Assembly: GCA_963556495.2 (NCBI GenBank)
Contig: OY747702.1
Coordinates: forward strand, 41,449,680-41,513,679
Source of the DNA: Valencia hispanica
Lineage: Eukaryota > Chordata > Actinopteri > Cyprinodontiformes > Valenciidae
Reading direction: 5' to 3'
DNA length: 64,000 nucleotides
A program made the translations under genes and the position numbers. Below the pieces are notes generated by a model. The model made no database searches and was not told the origin of the DNA. It was given only the letters and a program-made list of their open reading frames with translations. Positions 35,485-48,679 of this stretch are shown here, in pieces. Every line of letters begins with the position of its first letter. Position 1 is the first letter of the stretch.

Positions 35485-35825
35485 TAGAAGTCAACTCTAG
35501 TCCTCAGGGCCCAATGTTTGCCAACTTTTAGATTGTGACCCTGCCCTAACATACCAGGTTTGAGCAGTTAAACTGGTTCACTGTAAATCCGTTAATTAAC
35601 TATTTATTTTTATTCAGTTGTTTTGAACCAGGGTTATATCCAATTCTAGTACTTAGGCCCCACTGTCTTGAAAGTTTTAGTTGTGTCTTTGCTTCAACAC
35701 AACTATCGCAGAACATTTGCAGTTGTTAATTATGCCTTTATTTGAAAGAAGTGAGATGTAGTAGGAATACATCTAATACATGCAGACCATCGGCCGTCAA
35801 AAGACCAGAACTGGCAAACAACAGT
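35485..35825. mobile_element. MITE-like repeat, internally dimeric
   Basis: Two related segments, 35493-35575 ('tagtcctcagggcccaatg' and on) and 35643-35710 ('tagtacttaggccccactg' and on), occur in direct orientation. The far end (35785-35820), reverse-complemented, reads CCAGTTCTGGTCTTTTGACGGCC, similar to the start CAACTCTAGTCCTCAGGGCCC. This resembles a common fish hAT-like MITE. No clean target duplication seen. Confidence 0.5.
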
Positions 35826-36009
35826 TAAGGTCCCACTCACCAAAGTAAAGACACTGCAGAGGAGAGTGTGTATAATTTGCTACAAAATATTATCTTTTTA
35901 TAAACACAATTCAGCTGAAGTCTTTCTGAAGTCTGAGAACTACTCATACGTAAAGCAATCAAACATCTTAAAGGGTCCTCAAACTGCTAATGGCTTGGAG
36001 GTGGAAGAC

Positions 36010-36335
36010 AACATCGGCAAGGCAAGGCAAGGCAATTTTATTTGTATAGAACACTTTCAACAACAAGGTAATTCAAGGTACTTTACATGATTAAGTGGTG
36101 AATTAAAAATAGCAGTAAAACACAGACAAAGCATATAAAGTAAAAACAGCAATAAAGCAAGAAGCACACACAGATACATCAAAGCATTATAAAGCATATA
36201 ATGTAAAAACAACAGTGAAGCAAGAAGCATACGCAAAACATGATGCATCAAAGCATTACTCAAAGGCAGCTCTAAACAGATACGTTTTTAGTTGTGATTT
36301 AAAAGTACTCAGTGTTTCAGCAGCTTTGCGGAGTA
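36010..36335 (-). mobile_element. L2-B LINE 3' tail, 5'-truncated
   Basis: It begins with GGCAA repeats, then 'attttatttgtatagaacactttc', and matches the L2-B 3' end at 11901-12170 in the same orientation. It stops where the family reads 'cagcagctttgc'. An internal ~65-bp segment is duplicated (36120-36190 and 36191-36265). Non-coding. Confidence 0.85.
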
Positions 36336-36339
36336 CAAA

Positions 36340-37980
36340 TGTAATCATATTTTTTATTAAATAGTTTCCAGAATATGAAGCCAACAACAAGATTGTTAAA
36401 GACAAGGCTCTGATTTGTTGATCTATTCACAACCTCTTAGAGTCCTCATGAAATCTGACCTGGGCTCAGAAACGAGACATTATCAGGAAATTAAGTCTTT
36501 GTTACTGGAACTTTTAGTCAATCAAAATTAAATCTACAATTGGTGCTATTTTCAACCTGTACTGTGTAAATTCAAGTTTTCTCTGGGTCCTCAGTTCAGC
36601 AGGGGGCTACAAACAGCTGCAGAGTTCTCTTATACTTTAAACAGACCCTGCATAAATGTATTATCACAATACAAACATTATCTAACTATATAACTTATTC
36701 CCCCATCATACTCTTATGCATCTAGTTTATGTTTTAATGGTGCAATAAGATACACAGTCTCAGATAAATACCGCTCCAGCATCACCTTCTTATGCTTTTA
36801 ATACTGTAGCATACACAATTTGATTACCAGATGAGCCAGATTGCCATAGATTTGTTAGACATGTGGAAATATTTTGTAGTATGAGTGTCACAGCTCTCAC
36901 ATGCCATGTTTACCATACATGTATGCCCCGCCTCCAGCATTTAGCCACTACTAATCAAATGTTGCCACAATGAACCAATATTAACATTAGTCTAACCTTA
37001 GGCAAGATTTTACAAATTTTTTCTGTGCTGTTGATTATTCACTTGCCTTGGGATCCCAGATACTGGAAACTAAAAGTGAAACTGATGACATGACTGGTTT
37101 TTAGTTGGGGGCCCTCAAGAGGATTAATATTTCATTACCACAGCAACAGTTGATCAATAAATATGGGGGGGATAAGTCACAACAGTGACATCATAGCAAG
37201 TACAGTAGGATACCATGTGTTCACACAGTTAAACACCCACACAGAAATCCACACACTTGATGCCAACATACGCACACTATTCAGAACAAGAAAGCATCAA
37301 AAGCAAACTACACTTCAATGATATGAAGGAACTTGATATTTCACTCGATCCCTTTAATCTCCTTATGTTTAGATCTGCACAATGTCTTTTTCAAAACGCA
37401 ATGGTGCGATAACAAGCAGTGTGACAGCAGCTTTAGTAAGTAGACCTGAATTTACATTAGGCATGTAGCTGTCCTGAAAAGAAACATGAATGCTGCTGAG
37501 ATATATTAATTGTTACAAAATTAAACTTGAAAGTAAATGTAGAAATTAATTCATTTGCATAAGCAAAAGATATGATAAATATCACAGATTTTGTAGTTCA
37601 GTAATTCTTCAATTAAAAACATCTGTCTTCTCTTCATTTAACTCAAAGTAAACCTTTTATAGTCAGAAATCCAAGGTTCCTCTGAGGTCATGTGGTTTAG
37701 GGCTTGTCCCAATTTTGTTTTGTTTTACCAACCACCTCATTCATTCATTTAGCTGAGAGGCTATTGTTTGTGTGATTGCTGTTCTGGTATTTAAGTTCTT
37801 CAAACCAGGAAATGTTTAAATGTAGATAATTACCCTGTAGTGCTTGGGTCTGGCAGCTCCTGTCTGCAGTTGACCTGACAGGAGTCGGGTCCTCTGGGGT
37901 TGTGTGTTTCAATTATGGGGCCATTAAGAGTGGGCTGTTTTAGAATCATCAGAACAGTTCAATTTTAGATTTGCCTTTCT
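36340..37980. other. No gene recognised
   Basis: AT-rich, no frame above 75 codons, no repeat identified. Confidence 0.5.
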
Positions 37981-37988
37981 CAGTATAT

Positions 37989-38058
37989 AGGCACCAGCCC
38001 CCCCGCAACCCTGCATAGGAATGACGGGTATAGAAAATGGATGGATGGATGGATGGAG
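37989..38058 (+). mobile_element. SINE 3' end, severely truncated
   Basis: 'ggcaccagcccccccgcaac' followed by 'gggtatagaaaatgg' and a (GGAT)n run matches the 3' end of the SINE copies at 7074 and 54639. Only the last ~70 bp are present. Confidence 0.75.
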
Positions 38059-38399
38059 TACTTTTGTTGTTGAATCATTTAGCTAAACTTTAATAAAATG
38101 TATAATAGATAAAAATACTCTTGAAGGATAAACAATGTGTGTTGTACACACCACAGTAAAACACTTTTTTGAGCTTTGTACTTCTTTTTTTAGCAAGGTT
38201 TTCCCAAATATCTTACGCAAACAGACTGTAAAAAAAATACAAACCAAGTAGGAGCAGCAATAAATCAGCATTGAAATAATTTTCCCAGTCCTTCGAAAGA
38301 TTAACATGAACTTCAGTCAGCGCTCTTTACAAACCCTGAACAAAATATATAGGATCTGTGGAGCTTAATGAATAATCAACTCAACTTACTGCATTGTTT

Positions 38400-38520
38400 G
38401 ATAGCTAGGTACAATTTGGAATGTGTGTAATTGGTTTGGAATCTGTATGATTGGTTTGAATTGCATTCAGACTATATTTGTTGTAAATTAGTGCTATATA
38501 AACAATCTTAATTCAAATGA
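38400..38520 (+). repeat. LINE L2-like 3' tail fragment
   Basis: 'ttgtaaattagtgctatataaacaat' followed by 'cttaattcaaatgaatt' resembles the terminal 'gaattggcgctatataaataaact' plus pentamer tail of L2-type LINEs. No coding sequence. Confidence 0.45.
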
Positions 38521-38524
38521 ATTA

Positions 38525-41500
38525 GTTTTATTCTAAAATTGAGAAACCAAGTAAATGTTTTTACAAGTTTGTTTTAAAATAAAGAGAAACATAAAACTAT
38601 TTGAACAAGGAAAAATAAAGCTTTCTTAGAACACTGTTTACAGTTTTTTCATATTTAAGATGAATAAACAGAAATATGTGACCCATGCAAAAGAAAAAAA
38701 GAGAAAACATGTTCATATATAAAGGTGATGCTATATAAATTTAACACATTTTGGGTTATTTTGTAGTTCAAATTATACATAAAACAAAGAGAAAGAGATG
38801 GTTGCATTTATATCTATTAATATTACTAATTTCTGTGTTATAGTAGGAACTATTCTGCTTCTTAAACGTAATTAAATATGGCCTCTGCCATTAAATATTA
38901 GACAACTGTTAAGTAGTCATTTTTATAATAAATTTGAAAAGCAAACAGATTAAAAACAGATAAATATTGTTGGACAAATGTTAATGCATGAAACAATTAT
39001 GTGTCTTTTTCAGTTTATCCCCTCAGTTATTAACAAATTCTCTTTAGTCCACAGATATAAGCCTAAAAGTAATATGGTATGGAAGATTTGTGAGAAAGAC
39101 ATGTCCACCCCAATTTATTTTCAGAAAGTATTCAGGAAAAAATAAGAATAGTAACACCTCGACCAGACAGATATGCAAATAGAATCCCCAGTGCTGTTTC
39201 CTTCTCTCCTCTGTAAACACAGCTCCCCCTGGCTGCTTTGTCACCTTATTGTACACACAAAGGAATCTACTGTTAAACAACCTACAACTAAAATTATACT
39301 AATTAATATATAATAAAATAACAAATCGTTTGTAGCAAAATCTATACATTTATTTTACCTCCTAAATTATCTAGACACAATTCTAATCTAAACCAGAGAA
39401 AAACAAATACTGTTACATAATATCACTACTATGAGTAATTTGTTCTGTATATTATAATATTGTTTAAATCAAAATTTATTTGGTAGATTTCTTTGGTCCT
39501 GGCGTCTCAACAGCTGCGTCTGTATTCAGATTTTTCCTCCAAATATGGGGCATTCTTTTGCATCTTTCTAACGAGAGAATAACCAATCTTTGATCTCATT
39601 AAACCTAAAATAATAGGTTGAAAAGAGTTTTTGGTGTATATAATTTTTCCAAATTTAGTTTGAACCACAACTTTAAAAGTCAGCATTGTTTAGTCAATTT
39701 GATCAGCTTTTGGACATTATTGTGCTTATCCAGGTTTCTTTTCCTCTGTCACTCATTTTTCACTCACTTTTACTCTTTGTTTGGACCGAAAGTCACCTAA
39801 TTTATGCCTTTTCAACAATTTTCTAGAAGCTAATTAGGCATACAAGATGTCAAAGGAAAAACAAATACAAGTACAAGATAATGGATATACGCGGAAAAAT
39901 ACTAACACTAGTATTAAACTCTAAGCAAATCCCTGACTAAAGAGCTTGTTATGCTGAATCAACTAAGCATAACAGAGGAGGAAGATTTTTCTAAAGGCTG
40001 GAGGCCACACCAGGACAAGCTTGATCTCCTTTATTTATCGGTGTTGTGCTGGGAATAACTAATTCATTTGTATTTTGTAAACACAATAAAGGAGAAACTT
40101 TAGTAGTTTGAAAATCAGATATACTGATGCCTAACCAGTCACTGTTTTAATTTTTTTTATGTTGTAATTCCTCTGAATGTATGATCAAATTGCTTTATTT
40201 CTTTATATATATATATATATATATGGACTAGAGTTTTAAAAATTAATTCTAAACTCAACAGGAAAACATAGTTTGAAAAACTAACATTCTGTTTGACTTA
40301 TAACTGCTAAAGAGAAATTTAGTCTAGTCCAGTAAGCAACACATTACAGTAGTTTAAACTTCAAAGAAATTTAATATTTCTTTCAAGAGGTCTGAAATTT
40401 GCAATGCTTCTTGTCTGAAAGAAGCAAGATTGTGAGGTGGATTATACCTATTAGGTTGGGATAAAAAATTACTCTTAGGCCATAAATTGATTTTTAAAAA
40501 AAGAAAGCAACTGCTTGGCAGATGTTCAAGTTAATTTCAGGTAATGGTATAATCACTGTTTTGGTTGTGTAAAAAAAGTAGGACATTATTAACCATCTTG
40601 TGTTTTATATGAGTTAGGCAGTTTAATAATATAGATATATTTTCCAATTGGTGGGGTTTTACAGACGTATACAACTTAATATCAACAGTGAATATGGTAT
40701 GTCATCAAGAAACATGCTAGAGGAAGTATATAAACGTATATAAAATGAAAAAATATTAACCCGAACCACACATTCTCAATTCTAGTTTTTTTTGCGCAAT
40801 AATTCAAACCAGTAGACAAAAAGTGAGATTTAAAATGCATATACCGTTGCATACAGATTTTATTTGTAAAAGTCATCACACCAACTTCTCAGAGTAATTT
40901 AAAACTTGATAGGATGTGAACACAACAACGTTCTTTGTGTGAAAAATGATGTTGCGCTGGAGGTTTCCAAATTTAAATTGTTCTTTGGCAAAAGTGTGTC
41001 TCAAATTATCTAAAATGCAAGATAAACAAAGCTCAGACAAGACTCACCTTTTCTTTTTCTTTTGCTAATTATCATTAATAGGAGCCAAAATTCGAAGTAG
41101 AGCCTCAAACTGAAACGCTGCTGCTCCTCGATGACGAAATTAAGTTGTCATTGGAGCATCTGCATCAGTCCTGCGTGCCTATGGAAAAAAAAGGTTCAGA
41201 GAGCCATGTAACATTCAATTACAATTTAACAGACTGGTCTCTATTAGTTGGTGTTCATTTCAGGGTCGGAGGCTGAAGGCCACGACCTGCTCCTCAGACA
41301 GGTGCTTGTGTTAGACGTGATTTTTTTTTTTTTTAAAGAACAACCAAACAAAAAGATTACGTCCCTTAAAAACACACCTGTGGGATGCTTTACCGGAGTT
41401 TATTCATCACCCAGAAACACACACGCTCACACACCGGAGTGGAAATTTAAGCTGACAGTCAACATCTCAAATAAATATATTGCTCCATCTTTTTGTTTTA

Positions 41501-43275
41501 GGATATTAAAGTAATTTCCATAATTGTTTGAAACAAGTCCACTTTTCCTAATTCCCATCTGCGTCCTTGACAAGGGGGTCAGAGCCGAACGCCAGATGGT
41601 GAAGAAAGTAAAGAGAAAGAAAAGAGGGGAGGGGAAGAGAAAGAAGAAGAGAAGAAAGAGGGCTTCTGTCAATGTCAAACAGAGAAAATTAGAGTTATTT
41701 TCCTGTCTTTGAGTTGGCTTTAGCACTCACTGCCTCAGATGACAATCCTTGGGCAGTAAAAGCTGCCAGAGAAAGGACTCGAAAAATCTGTACCTGTTAG
41801 AAAAGTGTTTGGACGCCAAATTTTGCTGAGCCTCTGGCAAACCACGAAGTGATAATGGGGAAGCTAAGTCAAAATAGACAGGAATAAAACAACTATCCTC
41901 ACCATCTTTGGAACAACAGGAATCAGGATAAATAACGATAATAAAGACACTGATGATAGACAAGGTGCTGTTTGTTGTTTTGAGACATGGGCAGCTCGTA
42001 TAACAGCAGGTTTACAAAATGTGTTTAAAACATGACCTTTTAATGAGGAAAGAGGAAAAAAACTAAAATGTCATTACTTTTTTATCACAGCTTACTGCCA
42101 CTGTATCTTCAGCCCACAAGAATGTGTGAAAGACCTAAAAATAAAACAATCGTATATTTCAGCCATTTATTCCCAAACTAAAAGATTTCCTGCAGTGATC
42201 TAACAACAGATCTATGTGAATTTTTTTCAATCTTGTACCATCCTCCTCACTGAATATGGTAGCTAAATAAAGTTAGGTCCTCTTCCAACCTTATTAGTCA
42301 CAGTTTAAGTTGTTTGCTCTGACTGTAGATGTGGTTAGGTTCATGCCAGTGGCTGTTTTCTTTCAGATATAATGACATGATGATCAGCATATGAAGTATC
42401 TGCCTTACTTGAATGGTATGTTCTTTTGTTTTCCTATTTTGAAGGAAAACAAAATTAACCAATTAACTTCCTAGACAAGGATCAATATATAAAAGTCAAG
42501 CCTGAAGTATGAAAACACCCCAGTTGGTCCTTGATGTCTAAGTCTGAATTTCAATAGTGGGAATTTTTCTGTTTTTGACTGGTTGATTGAATATGTAATA
42601 TGCTGCAAGGTGTAAAGAATATCAACAGATAACAGAAGGATTCTTTTGATGCTCCTAAAGCATTTTTAGATTTTACTTAAATCTCATTTACTTTATTTGC
42701 CCATAGTTGAATATTTATTTTGTTTTTTAAAAGCTCAAATTCAGTAGTTTGTATTCCGTGATAGCTTGTTGACACAAAAGTGAAAATATAAAAGGTTTAA
42801 AGGTTTAAAACCTGCCCCTCCTTGATTACTCAGAAACGATGTTGTAACTGAATCAAGATTCTGTGAAATATTTTGAAGCTGTGAGCAAAATTATTAATGC
42901 CAGAAAAAAAGTTAAAAAGTATCTTCCAGAAATGTTTTTTTTTTCTTTTACATTAACTTGTCGTTAGCTCATCTATGTGACAAGTCAAAAATTTTGCAAT
43001 AGATTTAAAATGACCTGGCTTAATAGTTGATTGTTATACTGAAGTATTTTACTTCAGAAAACAATATGAATGTTTTGTTCATTAAGAATACCACCATGTG
43101 CATATACAAAACTTATACAGCATATAGTATATTATTATATTAATTGTGAACATCAAGTTTTCAATACCTATTTATCAGAGAAAGATAGCAGATATATAGT
43201 GCAGGCCACATGTGTGGCAACTCTGGTAAAGATATGTAAAAAAAAAAGGTTAATACCAATATTCCACTGAATTTT
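38525..43275. other. No gene recognised
   Basis: Long AT-rich stretch with short frames. 40206-40224 is a small TA repeat; 41595-41665 is a purine run on the plus strand (GAAGAAA/GGGGA), which gives spurious Lys/Arg frames. Nothing else identified. Confidence 0.5.
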
Positions 43276-43280
43276 CTCCA

Positions 43281-43372
43281 TCTCTCTATCTCTCTATCTC
43301 TATCTATCTCTCTATCTCTCTATCTCTATCTATCTATCTCTCTATCTCTATCTATCTCTATCTATCTATAAA
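43281..43372. repeat. TCTA/TCTC compound microsatellite
   Basis: About 90 bp of mixed TCTA and TCTC units on the plus strand. Confidence 0.95.
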
Positions 43373-43389
43373 TAATATCTTTGCACAAT

Positions 43390-43850
43390 CTCTCATGTTC
43401 TCTCCTCCTGAGCTCAACTCAGGCTTTCTACAGGATTTAGAACTGAAATGGGTGTTGAAGATTTTGGGTCAGGTGAACCATTTCTTTGCGGATTTTGCCA
43501 TATATTTTGGATCATTGTCCTGCTATTGCAGATCCAGTGACAACCCAGTTGCAGTTAACCAGCAGAGTCCACCACATTTCTATTCTTCTGGTATTTTAAA
43601 TAAATTCATGATGCAGTGCACTTTAAAAAGGTTCCTGGAAGTTCTTGGAGGTGAAGAAGGCCCAGAGCATCACAGATCTTTCATGGTATTTAACAGAGAA
43701 AAAGTGGTTCCCTCCTGCTTATTATCTCTTGTTTCTAACCTCCTGGAGTGTTTGGAGCTCAATCTACGTCTGACCAAAGCACAGCAGCAAAGTCCAGCAT
43801 TTTTACATTTGTAAAACAAAACAAAAGATGGCATGAAGATAGGGTCTCGC
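43390..43850 (-). pseudogene. Tc1-like transposase remnant
   Basis: Antisense to a decayed Tc1-like transposase: 'ttttggatcattgtcctgct' (43508-43527) is the antisense of a recurrent segment, and 'tgaccaaagcacagcag' (43771-43787) corresponds to the region just before the first catalytic block. The 139-codon plus-strand frame here is a shadow of the remnant. No terminal repeats found. Confidence 0.55.
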
Positions 43851-43859
43851 TGTTGTAAT

Positions 43860-45455
43860 GAAGAATGGTAGCCAGTTCTCTAGCTTAAAAGATTTTGTTA
43901 CTTACATTGTCATCCAACTCACCAAGCATAGTGACAAGATAAATATAGGTCTTAAAGCTAATTGTCTTGCTTTATTCACAAAGGGTTGTCAGTGTTCACT
44001 ATCTAATAAATATAACTGTGTGGATTGCCACAAGTTTAACAGCATGTAAATACCCAATGTGTTAGTTGAAAAAGAAGCACAAGATTTGAAAATCATGGTA
44101 GTAATTTTACTATTAGTGAAGTGAAATAAGACATGCTAAAAAAATGCAGTCAACTAAAAAATTTACATACTTGATGTTTAAGGTTAACCAGACCTGTGAA
44201 AAAGTATATAAATAAATTTTGCATCAGTTGAAAGACACTAATTGTGAAACAATTTGTTTCAAGAGGTTGATTTTCTTGTCTGGAAAGACTGGAACCTTTA
44301 GAAGCAACTCAGAGACTTCGTTAAAACAAAAATGCAAGACGATAATGGTGTAAGTAGGTGTCAGAAAATATTCCATGAATAAACAGTGTGAGGCTAACTG
44401 GAAACACTCTCCACTCTCTCCTGCTTGTAAAAAAGGGCCCTTCAGACGCTGAGGCCCTCAGGAGAAGCAAACCAGAATAGCCAGCCCTCTCTGCAGTGAC
44501 AAAGCACTTGAAATGTAACATAATCGGGTCAAGTCTGCAGAGATAGAGCAGACTATACAGTCGTGCCCCCTATAAGAAGTTATTCAACGGCTCACTCTTC
44601 CAGCGCCCCTCGCTCAGATGCTGCTCAGAGCTGAAACAGTTAACTCTGGTTCTTATCTTGCAAGGCGACAAATGTAACCAAACAAGTGCAGGGGGAAGAA
44701 AGGAGTGGGCATTGCTCCGCACGTGTTCGGTCCCAATAGAAGGTTGAAAAATAAGCAGGCGGCAAGCTGACGACATCAGCAGTGCCACAGGGGATTCTTG
44801 GAAAGCTCCAACCACTCCTGTTGGGGCCGCAGTGTCAAACATGGGAATTTGGGCTTCAGCAAAAGGTTTTCTTACTTTTTCAGAAAAACCAGCAAAGTGC
44901 AAGCACCATCAATGTTTTCTGCTCTTTATAATTTCTGTATGTGTGTTTTTATTGACAATCTACAACTTAAACTATATATGTTAAACTATTTGACAGACCA
45001 CTTAAATTAAATATTTAGGAAAGTGATGAAAAATAATAAAATTACTTTAGAAAGACATAATCCCATTTCTTTGTTTTTTGGCAATAAAACAGAAAATCAC
45101 AATTAGATTTCTTTATTAATTCGTTTGAAAATGATTTAGTTTTGTAATCAATGTCTTGTTGGAAAATGGTTCACCTTGGTTGCTTATCAGTTTCATGGGT
45201 CTACTTTGGTTTTCTTTCTCTGAAAGTTGGTGGCAGCACAAACTGCTCTTTCTTGTTTGCTTCTTTGGTTATTATGACGCAACACTTTAGTTTTAAATTC
45301 ACTTTCTCATACCCACTGCTTTTAGCTCAGATTGTTACCATTCAGTGAACCTAAAAATAGACAAGCACATCTGATGAAGGCAATACCAGGCAATTTCTGT
45401 AAAAATATGGTATTTTTGGTAATTACACAATTATCTGTGTATTTCTTTTTAGTAG
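43860..45455. other. No gene recognised
   Basis: 44380-44900 is less AT-rich, with a 110-codon minus frame without a domain. No support for coding. Confidence 0.45.
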
Positions 45456-45460
45456 ACGGC

Positions 45461-45575
45461 ACGGCAAGGCAATTTTATTTGTATAGCACACTTTCAACAA
45501 CAAGGTAATTCAATGTACTTTACATGATTAAGGGGTAAAATAAAAATATCAGCAAAACACAGAAAAAGCATTTAA
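45461..45575 (-). mobile_element. L2-B LINE 3' tail, 5'-truncated
   Basis: 'cggcaaggcaattttatttg' and the next ~90 bp match the 3' end of L2-B at 11901 and 36010. Very short copy, non-coding. Confidence 0.85.
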
Positions 45576-45789
45576 ATAAATATTTTCATGTTTAAAATAT
45601 GTTAATAAAAAAAACTGGAATCGCTAAAGTTTGATATGGATAAGAATATGGAGCATTTTTTTGTTTTATTTTATTTTTTACACATTTTTAATGTACTTCA
45701 TTGGAACTTTATTTAATGGACCTACACAAAGTAGTGCATAGATGCATGGATTTATTTTAAGTTTCACTAATAAAAGTCAGAAAGGTTTG

Positions 45790-46110
45790 CTGTGAGCCAA
45801 TAATTTCCAGGAACACCTGTCTCTACCATAACAAATACATTTATTGTCGTATGTCTCTCTCAACTAGGCACATATAAGGAATGAAAGCTTTTGCTAAATT
45901 CTTTACCATCCAGTCTCATTGAGGTTAGGCTGTTTTACAGAGCCTAAAGATAAATGTTTAAGTCTTGCCCCAGATTCTCAATTGGATTTAGAACCCGACT
46001 TTAATTAGACCATTCTTAAACATGAATATTTTTTCATCTGCATCATTATGTTGTACATGGATTTTACCCTATTCATCTTTCTTTCATTAATTCAAGATAA
46101 TACTGGTATA
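45790..46110 (-). pseudogene. Tc1-like transposon remnant
   Basis: 'gattctcaattggatttag' followed by a degraded 'gactttaattagaccattct' is the antisense of the segment also found, more decayed, at 4250-4320. It belongs to the same Tc1-like family and has no open frame. A LINE-tail-like string follows at 46160-46200 ('gtgctataccaataaact'). Confidence 0.55.
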
Positions 46111-46311
46111 AATTACACTTTCTCAAGGATTTTTAAAGCTCACCTCCATACACTTTGAACTGCCATGTGCTGAAATGTGCTATACCAATAAACTCGACTT
46201 CCTTTTTTAAAACAGATCACAAAGTTTGAAACCTGAGGGCAAAAAAGTACACAAACTTAAAAGACAGACTGACGGTTATGTGCTCAAGGGTTAGCTCTTC
46301 AAAACTATGTA

Positions 46312-46890
46312 AATACAGTGTCTCTCAGAGATGTACACACCACAGGTAAAAAAGCAGGTTTTTGTAGTGTAGAATGAGACTATTAATGTGATGTAATGTG
46401 ACATAAATCCAGTTTAATTCAACTGAAAATAAATGATTTTGTTAGATGAACAAACCATATCAAATATGAAATAAAGGCAATAAGATATGTCATAGGTATG
46501 CAACACTTTGTTAAATCACTTGTTTATTAACTTAGGATCTTATAAAAATGACAGATTACTGTATCAGCATGCCACACCATACTTATCTTTATCTTACTAC
46601 CTTGTTGAGGTTACCTCACAGTTAGGCTGTTATATTATAATTCTAGGATCTTGTTTGGACGATCGAAAACGTTCATTTTTTGGGGTTGATTTGGATGCAT
46701 GCTAAGGGTCATTGTCATACTGCAAAATGAAATCCCTCTTTGGCGTGAACCTTTTTGCATACACCCAACGTTTTGGGACAGTTGTTTTAGTGGAAACCAT
46801 TTCTTTGAGAGCTGCAACAAAGTTAAAGTCCAACAGACCGACCGAAATCCTGAGCAACTTAAAAATAACAGAAAAACCCAACATAAAAGA
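46312..46890. pseudogene. Tc1/mariner-type remnant
   Basis: It begins with 'cagtgtctctcagagatgtacacacc', a terminus type seen in a fish Tc1-like family, and contains 'gggtcattgtcatactgcaaaatgaaa' (46707-46733), a typical antisense transposase segment. Heavily decayed; the right end was not located. Confidence 0.5.
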
Positions 46891-46894
46891 GGAA

Positions 46895-48555
46895 AAAGAC
46901 CATTATGGACACAGCTAAAATCCCAAACAGAAATAGCTCATTTAATTTCAAAGCATCCTTCACATCTATAATGTCTCAATACATTTATCTAGAGAACTTT
47001 CTCACCCAGTGTTCCACGCATGAAGTAAAGCGTCATCTCCAACATCTCTAGCGCAACAGCTGGCAAAAGCCGCCTGCATTCATTGCTGCATCTCTTCTGC
47101 TTGTAGACCTTTCCCTATTATTAGTGATAATACAAGGCCAGAGGACATGGAGGGGAAACAGGCCTGGCAGCGCTTAAAAAAATCAAATGTCAGCTCATGA
47201 CATGCTGCCAGCTGCCGGAGGCTTTGATATGACCTGGCTGGATGATGCTTATTTGATCGTTTCATTAGAAAATTTGGTCTAGGTGTCAAAGAGGTTCCCT
47301 ATGTCTGTGCTGCAGCTATTAGGCTCAATTACAGCTGCCAAAAAAAGGGAGAACTGAGCTGGCTCTGTGCGCTGCATTCAGAGTGGCCTTAAAGAGCCAC
47401 TGAGAGGGTCACAGAAATTGCTATTCATAACACTTAATAGCTTATGAATTAAGTTTTCCTTCTAATTATTCATAATCAGACAACAAAAAAAGGTAATGAC
47501 ATGTTTGGCTTTGGAGACCTCAGGAAACATGGTAGTTTATCAACTTTCCTGCAGGTCAAGCATTTGTATTGAATAGACATTTAGAGCTTTATAAGTTTTC
47601 ACAATTACATTGGTAACAAAGACTCACACCCACATTTTTTGTATAAGGAAAGCATTAAGAACATATTATCATTTTAAATATATGATCATTCTGTTGTTGT
47701 ATTGTGATTATCCATGCAAGATATTGTCTAGAAGTCATTTTCTCAGGGAAACTTGTGAACAAACTCATCAGTGTTAAAAAGCAAAATATTTCTCGGTATT
47801 TTTAGCCCTGACAACTAACAATCCTAAGAAGATGATCCGTGGCACAAACTTTCCTGCTGTGAAAATCATCTAGAATGACAATACCCCAGCAAAGATGTGA
47901 TCATTCTGTCACACTAAATTACAGCAAAAATTCTCTTTAGAAATGATTTTATGAAAGGACCATAATCTCAGACGGGGAAAAAAGCCCCTCTTCAGTTGAG
48001 CTGACAGACATGTGTAACGAATAATGGCAGCTTTAATTCGAGGAGTCACAGGTTAAAAGGCCTGGAATCAAGCCTGATCATAAGTCAGCAGTAAATTGAT
48101 AACAAATGTGAAAACCACTAGACCAGTTTTTCCCTTTTCTGTGCAAAACTGCCAAAAGCATTCGTCGACAATGTTAGGATCAAGGGCTTCCCTCTGTGCT
48201 GCTGCAAGTCAGAAAAAAAACAATAAAACATAGTCACAACATCATAACAGAAAAAAATACGTTTTCTACAACTTTAAGAGATGATATTGATGTGTGAAAA
48301 AATATTGCCAGTAATAATGAATTGTGAAAAACTAATTTCAGAAAACAAATGTATTAAAAGTAATTTATACCCTCAAAAAAGCCACCCTCTTTTAAATGAA
48401 TCTGTTTTAGTTTTGATATTCAGTATTTAAGCTTTTAATTGATGTCTGATAAATAGTATAATATAACAGTATACTGTACTAAAACTAAACATTATGTAGT
48501 TTAAATCAAGATGTTTGTTAAACCTATTAGTACACACTTTTAAGTCTCCTATAAT
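46895..48555. other. No gene; possible conserved non-coding block
   Basis: 47290-47480 has the look of constrained non-coding sequence (balanced composition, TAATTA/TTCATAA homeodomain-like cores, no frame). This is an impression from composition only. Confidence 0.3.
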
Positions 48556-48676
<121 letters not shown>

Positions 48677-48679
48677 ATA

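Noticed and set aside
41524..41712. Lys/Arg-rich plus frame
   Set aside because: Translation of a simple purine tract.
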